46,439 nt of DNA, from contig JAOASR010000099.1 of assembly GCA_030158585.1 (NCBI GenBank), positions 1-46,439 of the forward strand, in the 5' to 3' direction. This document shows, one piece after another, positions 39,322 to 46,439 of this stretch. How positions within the stretch are numbered: position 1 is the stretch's first letter; the number at the start of each line of letters is the position of its first letter. A model generated the notes under the pieces. It saw nothing but the letters and a program-made list of their open reading frames with translations. It had not been told where the DNA came from and searched no databases. Made by a program: the position numbers and the translations under genes. The DNA comes from Microcella sp. GTDB taxonomy: Bacteria; Actinomycetota; Actinomycetes; Actinomycetales; Microbacteriaceae.

Positions 39322-39678
39322 TCAGTGCTCCTTCTCGGTGGCGAGGCGCCCGAGGGCGTCGGCGAGGCGGTGGGATTCGGCGAGCAGGCGCTGGGCGAGC
39401 GCGTCGCCGGCGGGGCTCGTGCGGTAGACCTTCCGTGGGCGCGCTTCGGCGGTGCTCCACTCGCTCGTGAGCAGCCCCTGCGACTCGAGGCGGCGCAGCA
39501 GCGGGTAGAGCGTGTTGGCCTCGACGTCGATGCCCGCCTGCTCGAGGTGCTCGAGCAGCGCGTAGCCGTAGCCGGGCGACCGCAGGGCGAGGAGGCTCGC
39601 GAGCACGACGGTGCCGCGGCGCAGCTCTTGGAAGTGCCCGGCCTCGAGCGTGGCGTCGACGTCGCCCGGTGTGCTCAT
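39322..39678 (-). CDS. PadR family transcriptional regulator
   Basis: ELRRGTVVLASLLALRSPGYGYALLEHLEQAGIDVEANTLYPLLRRLESQGLLTSEW. Confidence 0.95.
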   Translation of the reverse strand: MSTPGDVDATLEAGHFQELRRGTVVLASLLALRSPGYGYALLEHLEQAGIDVEANTLYPLLRRLESQGLLTSEWSTAEARPRKVYRTSPAGDALAQRLLAESHRLADALGRLATEKEH

Positions 39679-39917
39679 GCGCCACACGATACTGTGCGTC
39701 ACACACCATGGTCAACGGGTCCTTGGTCCCGACGTCGCGCGATGTCGGGGCCCCGCGCCCGCGCTGCGGTTCGCTCATTCGGAGTCGGCGACGTGGAACG
39801 CGGCACGTCGGGGCCGCGTCACGGCGTGTCGCCGAGCGCATCCGGCCGGCGACGCACGACGGAAGCAATCAGGAGCGCGGGGTGCGGCCCGCGACGTGAG
39901 GTGCTGCGTGAGAGGCG

Positions 39918-40346
39918 CTACGCGCGCGGCGAGAGGTGCTCGTGCACGGCGACCCAGCGGCCCTCGCGCCGCGCGAAGACGATCGTCTCGCGCTCGGTCA
40001 CATCGTCGACCTGGCCGCCGAGCTCGATGCGCGAGTCGACGGAGTGCGTGAAGATCGCCGTGTCGCCGAGCAGCTGCACGCGCCGGTCGCTCGACCGGCA
40101 GCCGTGCACCCGGAAGCCGTCCTCGCCCTCCCACTGGGCCCACAGCGCCTCGTACTCGGCGCGGCTCTCGAGCCGCCGGTCGGCGGTGTGGAAGACGAAG
40201 GTCGCATCCTCCGCGAAGCCCCCGAAGTACTCAGCCGTGCGGTGGTGCGCGAAGTCGTCGACGATCGCGTCGGCGGCGGCGAGCACCGCGTCGACGACTG
40301 ACTGGTCGGCGGCGGAATCGACCGCGTCGCGGCCGGCCGCGCTCAC
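39918..40346 (-). CDS. Nuclear transport factor 2/DUF4440-like (SnoaL fold) protein
   Basis: [33 protein letters not shown]...[22 protein letters not shown]. Confidence 0.85.
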   Translation of the reverse strand: MSAAGRDAVDSAADQSVVDAVLAAADAIVDDFAHHRTAEYFGGFAEDATFVFHTADRRLESRAEYEALWAQWEGEDGFRVHGCRSSDRRVQLLGDTAIFTHSVDSRIELGGQVDDVTERETIVFARREGRWVAVHEHLSPRA

Positions 40347-41341
40347 TGCGCGCTCCGGCGTCGAGCCATGACCGAGAGCAGCTCGTACGCCGTGTGGGCG
40401 GCCGCGATGCCCGTGATCTGAGCGTGGTCGTAGGCCGGCGCGACCTCGACGATGTCGGCGCCGACGAGGTTGACGTCAACGAAGCCGCGCAGCACCGCGA
40501 GCAGCTCACGACTGGTGAAGCCGCCCGCCTCGGGCGTGCCGGTGCCGGGCGCGAACGCGGGGTCGAGCACGTCGATGTCGATCGAGACGTAGACGGGGCG
40601 ATCGCCGACGCGCGCCTTCATGCGTTCGATGACGCCCGACGCGCCCAGGGCATCCATCTCGGTCGCGTGCACGATCTGGAACCCCAGATCGCCGTCCTCG
40701 GTGAGGTCGTCGGCCGTGTAGAGCGGCCCGCGAATGCCGACGTGCAGGCACGAGTCCTTCGCGAGCAGCCCCTCCTCCGACGCGCGGCGGAACGGCGTGC
40801 CGTGCGTGTAGTCGGCGCCGAAGTACGTGTCCCACGTGTCGAGGTGCGCGTCGAAGTGCACGACCGCGATCGGCCCGTGCACGGCGTGCATCGCGCGCAG
40901 CAGCGGCAGAGCGATCGTGTGGTCGCCGCCGAGCGTGAGCAGCTGCGCTCCCCCGACGAGCACCTGCAGCGCACTCGACTGGATGCTCGCCAGAGCCTCC
41001 TCGATGTCGAACGGGTTCGCGGCGATGTCGCCGCCATCGACGACCTGCTGCGTCGCGAACGGCTGCGCATCCTGCGCGGGGTTGTAGGGCCGCAGCAGCC
41101 GCGACGACTCGCGGATGTGAGACGGCCCGAACCGCGCCCCTGGCCGATAGCTCACACCCGTGTCGAAGGGCACGCCCAGAATGACGACGTCGGCGCGATC
41201 GACCTCGTCCCAGCGCGGCAGCCGCGCGAAGGTCGGCGCCCCTCCGTAGCGGGGCACCTGGGTCGCGTCGACCTGGCCGATGTTGCCGTTCGCGATGACG
41301 CGAGGGATGTGCTGCTCCACGGGGAACCTCCTGAAGTTCAC
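40343..41341 (-). CDS. speB: Agmatinase/ureohydrolase family protein
   Basis: [74 protein letters not shown] metal-binding motifs. Confidence 0.95.
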   Translation of the reverse strand: MNFRRFPVEQHIPRVIANGNIGQVDATQVPRYGGAPTFARLPRWDEVDRADVVILGVPFDTGVSYRPGARFGPSHIRESSRLLRPYNPAQDAQPFATQQVVDGGDIAANPFDIEEALASIQSSALQVLVGGAQLLTLGGDHTIALPLLRAMHAVHGPIAVVHFDAHLDTWDTYFGADYTHGTPFRRASEEGLLAKDSCLHVGIRGPLYTADDLTEDGDLGFQIVHATEMDALGASGVIERMKARVGDRPVYVSIDIDVLDPAFAPGTGTPEAGGFTSRELLAVLRGFVDVNLVGADIVEVAPAYDHAQITGIAAAHTAYELLSVMARRRSAQ

Positions 41342-41417
41342 GACGTCGATGCGGGATGCCCGGCGCGAGCGGGCAGGAAGCCGGGGGCGGTCTGCGGGCC
41401 GCCCCCGGGCATCCGGC

Positions 41418-42977
41418 TCAGCCCGCGCGGCGGGCGGCGGCCTTCGCGGCCGCCGAGCTGTGGTCGGTCTCGATCGGCTGCAGCGGCGCCTCGCGCTCGG
41501 GCACGCCGCGCGGCCCGTCGGCGGGGAACACGTACGCCGGCTCGGGGAAGATCACGAGCGCGCCGATGTAGAGCACGGCGGCCGCGACGATCGCGACCAC
41601 CAGGCTGATGTCGGCGCCTCCCGCGAGTCCGCTGAGCGGGCCCTCGATCACGGGCGGGTAGTAGGCGAAGAGGAGGCCGAGCACGGCGGCGCCGATCCAG
41701 GCGACCATGCCGCGCCAGTTCACGCCGTGCGAGAACCAGTACCGTCCGCCGGTCTCGCCGCGGTTGAACACCTGCAGGTCGGCGCGCGAGAACGAGCCGC
41801 GGCGCACGAAGTAGCCGATCGCCATGATGATCATCCACGGCGTCGTCGTGACGATGATCGCGCCGACGAAGGCGTTGACCACGCCCAGGAGGTCGAGGTA
41901 CAGGCGACCCAGGAGGATGAAGAGGAACGCGAGCACTCCGATGAAGATGGTGGCCTGCACCCGGTTGAAGCGCGGGAACACCGACGAGAAGTCGAGGCCC
42001 GTGCCGTAAAGCGACGTCGAGCCCGTCGAGAGCCCGCCGATGAATGCCACCGCCATGAGCAGCACGGCGTACCAGAGCGGCGACGCCTGGATGAGCGCGA
42101 ACACGTAGTCGGCCTCGCCGGCGACGATCGTGGCCGTCGCGACGCCGAACAGGAACGGGATGAGCGTGAGGCCCTGGCCGAGCGCCGTCGCCCCGAAGAT
42201 CTTGCGCGCGGGCGTCGAGGCCGGGATGTACCGCGACCAGTCGCCGAGGAACGCGCCGAACGACACGGGGTTCGACATGACGATGAGCGCCGAGAGGATG
42301 AAGGTCGGCCAGAAGCTGCCGAGCAGGTACTCGCCCGTGCCCGAGTAGGAGGGGTCGAAGGTGCCCGAGAAGGCGACGAAGGCGAGCAAGAACAGCGCCG
42401 AGTTCGCGATGACCGCCGTCTTGTTGATGAGCAGCATGAACTGATAGCCGTAGACCACGACCACGATCACGATGAGGCCGATGACACCGTAGATCGCGGT
42501 GCGGAGGCCCACGGAGTCGGGCACGCCCCCGAGGCGGTTGAGTGCGCCGACGAGTGCATCGCCGCCGACCCAGACCGAGATCGAGTAGAACGCCACCGCG
42601 GTCAGGAGCGACAGGAACGAGCCGACCACACGGCCCCGGACGCCGAAGAACGCGCCGGACGAGACGGCGTTGTTCGTGCCGGTCTTGGGCCCGAAGAGCC
42701 CCATCGGCATGAGCACGAGGATGCCGAGCGCGAGGCCGAGGAGCGTGGCGGCGACGGCCTGCCAGAACGACAGGCCGAACGCTATCGGGAAGGTGCCGAG
42801 CAGCACCGTCGCGAACGTGTTGGCGCCGCCGAACTGGATGCGCATGAGGTCGCGCCAGGTCGAGGTGCGGTCGGCATCGGGAACGGTATCGATGCCGCGC
42901 TGCTCGACCTCCGTCGCCCGCGGGCGAGGGTTGAGGGCGACATCGGAGTGGTCGACAACGACTCTGTTGTCCGTCAT
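41418..42977 (-). CDS. NCS1 family nucleobase:cation symporter/permease
   Basis: Polytopic; [58 protein letters not shown]. Confidence 0.93.
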   Translation of the reverse strand: MTDNRVVVDHSDVALNPRPRATEVEQRGIDTVPDADRTSTWRDLMRIQFGGANTFATVLLGTFPIAFGLSFWQAVAATLLGLALGILVLMPMGLFGPKTGTNNAVSSGAFFGVRGRVVGSFLSLLTAVAFYSISVWVGGDALVGALNRLGGVPDSVGLRTAIYGVIGLIVIVVVVYGYQFMLLINKTAVIANSALFLLAFVAFSGTFDPSYSGTGEYLLGSFWPTFILSALIVMSNPVSFGAFLGDWSRYIPASTPARKIFGATALGQGLTLIPFLFGVATATIVAGEADYVFALIQASPLWYAVLLMAVAFIGGLSTGSTSLYGTGLDFSSVFPRFNRVQATIFIGVLAFLFILLGRLYLDLLGVVNAFVGAIIVTTTPWMIIMAIGYFVRRGSFSRADLQVFNRGETGGRYWFSHGVNWRGMVAWIGAAVLGLLFAYYPPVIEGPLSGLAGGADISLVVAIVAAAVLYIGALVIFPEPAYVFPADGPRGVPEREAPLQPIETDHSSAAAKAAARRAG

Positions 42978-43061
42978 GAGAAGGGTCCTTCGACTCGGGG
43001 TGGGAGGAACGATGGGCTGACTATAGACCGCGATATGACTCATGTGCAAAGGTTCTTGACC

Positions 43062-43727
43062 ATGAGGATAGAACGTGTCGTCGACCTGTCCGTGCCTCTC
43101 ACCGCCGAGACGCAGGTGTATCCAGGTGACCCCGTCGTGTCGTTCGCACCGCACAGCTCGGTCGCGGTCGACGGCTTCAACCTGCTCTCGGTCACCATGG
43201 GGTCGCAGAGCGGCACTCACGTCGACGCCCCCTACCACTTCGACGACGCCACTCCCCGCATCGATGAGCTGCCTCTCGAGCGGTTCGTGGGCGAGGGCGT
43301 GATGGTGGATGCTCGCGACGCGGGTGAGCGCGGCCGCATCACGACGGCGCACCTCGCCCCGGCTCTCGATCGTCTGCGGCCCGGCGTGATCGTGCTCCTG
43401 CACACGGGCTGGAGCGACCACTACGGCACCGACCGCTACTTCGAGCATCCGTACCTCGATCGCGAGGCGTGCGCGCTGCTGCTCGAGCGCGGCGTGCGCA
43501 CGATCGGCATCGACGCCATCAACCTCGACGAGACGCCCGACGACAAGCACCCCGGCGAGGGCTTCCCCTGCCACCACCTCATCGCCGAGGTCGGCGGCGT
43601 CATCATCGAGAACATGACGAACCTCGCGGCGGTGCGCAGCGAGACTCCGCTGGTCTCGGTTCTGCCGCTGAAGTTCATCGGTGCGGATGGCGCACCCGTG
43701 CGTGCGGTGGCCATCGAGAGCGACTGA
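43062..43727 (+). CDS. Cyclase family protein (KynB-like metal-dependent hydrolase)
   Basis: VVDLSVPLTAETQVYPGDPVV, SQSGTHVDAPYHF, FPCHHLIAEVGGVIIENMTNL; ATG 43034 is an alternative start. Confidence 0.93.
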   Translation: MRIERVVDLSVPLTAETQVYPGDPVVSFAPHSSVAVDGFNLLSVTMGSQSGTHVDAPYHFDDATPRIDELPLERFVGEGVMVDARDAGERGRITTAHLAPALDRLRPGVIVLLHTGWSDHYGTDRYFEHPYLDREACALLLERGVRTIGIDAINLDETPDDKHPGEGFPCHHLIAEVGGVIIENMTNLAAVRSETPLVSVLPLKFIGADGAPVRAVAIESD

Positions 43728-44314
43728 TGGCGCGCAATGTCGGCGTCGTGCCGCAGGATAGAGGCATGCCCAGCGACGTGAGGATCGGTGCCCGACTGCG
43801 CGCGGCGAGGCTCGCGCGGGGGCTCACCCTCGAAGCGGTCGGCGCCGCCGCGGGCATCAGCCAGGGCTTCGTGAGCAAGCTCGAGCGCGACCAGGTCTCG
43901 CCCTCCGTCGCCTCGCTCGTCGCCATCTGCGAGGCCGTGGGCCTCAAGGTCGGTGAGCTGTTCGAGCCACCGCCCTCGCAGATCGTGCGCGCCGGCCAGG
44001 GCGCGCCCATCAACTTCGGTGGCGAGGGGGCAGAGGAGTTCCTGCTCACCCCGGGCTCGCAGACCGACGTCGAGGTCATCCGCTCGCTCATCGGGCCGGG
44101 CGGCACGGCGGGCGACGACCTCTACAGCCTCGACTGCGACGTCGAGTTCGTCTACGTGCTCGCCGGCCGCCTCACGATCGTGCTCGGCGACGACGAGCAC
44201 GAGCTCGGCGCGGGCGACTCGATGACCTTCCGCGGGCGCGACCCGCACACCTGGCACAACGCCTCGGCCGACGAGCGGTGCGAAGTGCTGTGGGTGCTGG
44301 CGCCCGCGACCTAG
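43727..44314 (+). CDS. XRE-family regulator with C-terminal cupin domain
   Basis: IGARLRAARLARGLTLEAVGAAAGISQGFVSKLERDQVSPSVASLVAICEAVGL HTH plus cupin FVYVLAGRLTIVLGDDEHELGAGDSMTF; start may instead be ATG 43766. Confidence 0.93.
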   Translation: MARNVGVVPQDRGMPSDVRIGARLRAARLARGLTLEAVGAAAGISQGFVSKLERDQVSPSVASLVAICEAVGLKVGELFEPPPSQIVRAGQGAPINFGGEGAEEFLLTPGSQTDVEVIRSLIGPGGTAGDDLYSLDCDVEFVYVLAGRLTIVLGDDEHELGAGDSMTFRGRDPHTWHNASADERCEVLWVLAPAT

Positions 44315-44367
44315 TCGCGCGCGAGCATCCGTCTCTCGTCGTCGAGTCGACGCGCAGCGGCGACCGG

Positions 44368-44832
44368 TCAGGTGCGGCGTCGGAAGGCGACCGGCTCCTC
44401 GAGGTACGGCGCCCACAGCGAGCGCTCGCGGTCGCTGATGCGGCGGGGTGCGCCGGTCTGCTCGTCGACGAGCACGAGCGTCGACATCGCGCGCGCGAAC
44501 ACCGCGCCCGGCTCGGCCCCGAGGGGCGAGCAGATCTCGTAGCAGACGTCGAGGCTCGCGCCCCCGAGGGCGCCGATCCAGAGCTGCACGTCGAGCGGGT
44601 CGCGCAGGTGCGGGATCGGCGCGAGGTACTCGACCTCCTGCCGCGCGATGAGGCTCTGCGCGCCCTCGTCGATGTGCAGCTCGGGCAGCGGAGTCGCCGA
44701 GGCGCCCCGGCCGCGCCAGAACACTTCGATGCGCGCCTCTTCGAGCAGGGTCAGCAGGCGGGCGTTGTTGACGTGCCCGTAGGCGTCGAGGTCGCTCCAC
44801 CGCAGCGCGATGGGCACATGGATGCGCGTCAT
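44368..44832 (-). CDS. Acyl-CoA thioesterase (4HBT/YbgC-like)
   Basis: ALRWSDLDAYGHVNNARLLTLLEEARIEVF hot-dog fold motif. Confidence 0.93.
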   Translation of the reverse strand: MTRIHVPIALRWSDLDAYGHVNNARLLTLLEEARIEVFWRGRGASATPLPELHIDEGAQSLIARQEVEYLAPIPHLRDPLDVQLWIGALGGASLDVCYEICSPLGAEPGAVFARAMSTLVLVDEQTGAPRRISDRERSLWAPYLEEPVAFRRRT

Positions 44833-44852
44833 GCGCTGCTCGCCGCCCTGAC

Positions 44853-46439
<1,587 letters not shown>

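Noticed and set aside
41280-43061. N-terminal extension of the cyclase ORF
   Set aside because: Charged low-complexity translation antisense to the NCS1 permease; real start is near 43062.

Overview
High-GC actinobacterial chromosome segment, most likely Microbacteriaceae (inferred from GC content, codon usage and gene content). Bases 1..2691 look like the integrase-proximal end of an integrative element. It holds the C-terminus of an element protein, a non-coding block with 11 ACCCGCA-type repeats, a DUF6907-like ORF, a tyrosine recombinase with three tandem core-binding-like repeats, possible arm sites, and a 45-nt 3' fragment of tRNA-Gly(TCC) as the att core. A second 19-bp copy of the tRNA end lies 149 bp further on. 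The rest is mostly ordinary chromosome: ECF sigma/anti-sigma-like pair, giant SCO7613-type membrane protein, Dps, amidohydrolase, PaiB-like protein, Nei/Fpg glycosylase, RpiB, SDR, cupin, two tandem DivIVA-like coiled-coil genes, FAD oxidoreductase divergent from amylosucrase, VapBC-type TA pair, PepN, MscS, truncated globin, a leucine/branched-chain acid catabolic locus (accD1-accA1-fadE19-maoC-citE, TetR, bkdABC), thioesterases, PadR plus membrane partner, an agmatinase-family/NCS1 permease/cyclase/XRE-cupin cluster, and EttA. The element end is the most novel part. Other items worth a look are the recurrent start-proximal -10 motifs (leaderless genes), a 19-bp divergent gap with a symmetric -10, and an over-represented octamer GGATGCTC. 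No intact tRNA, rRNA or CRISPR array was found. All calls come from reading the sequence and supplied translations; no database search was run.
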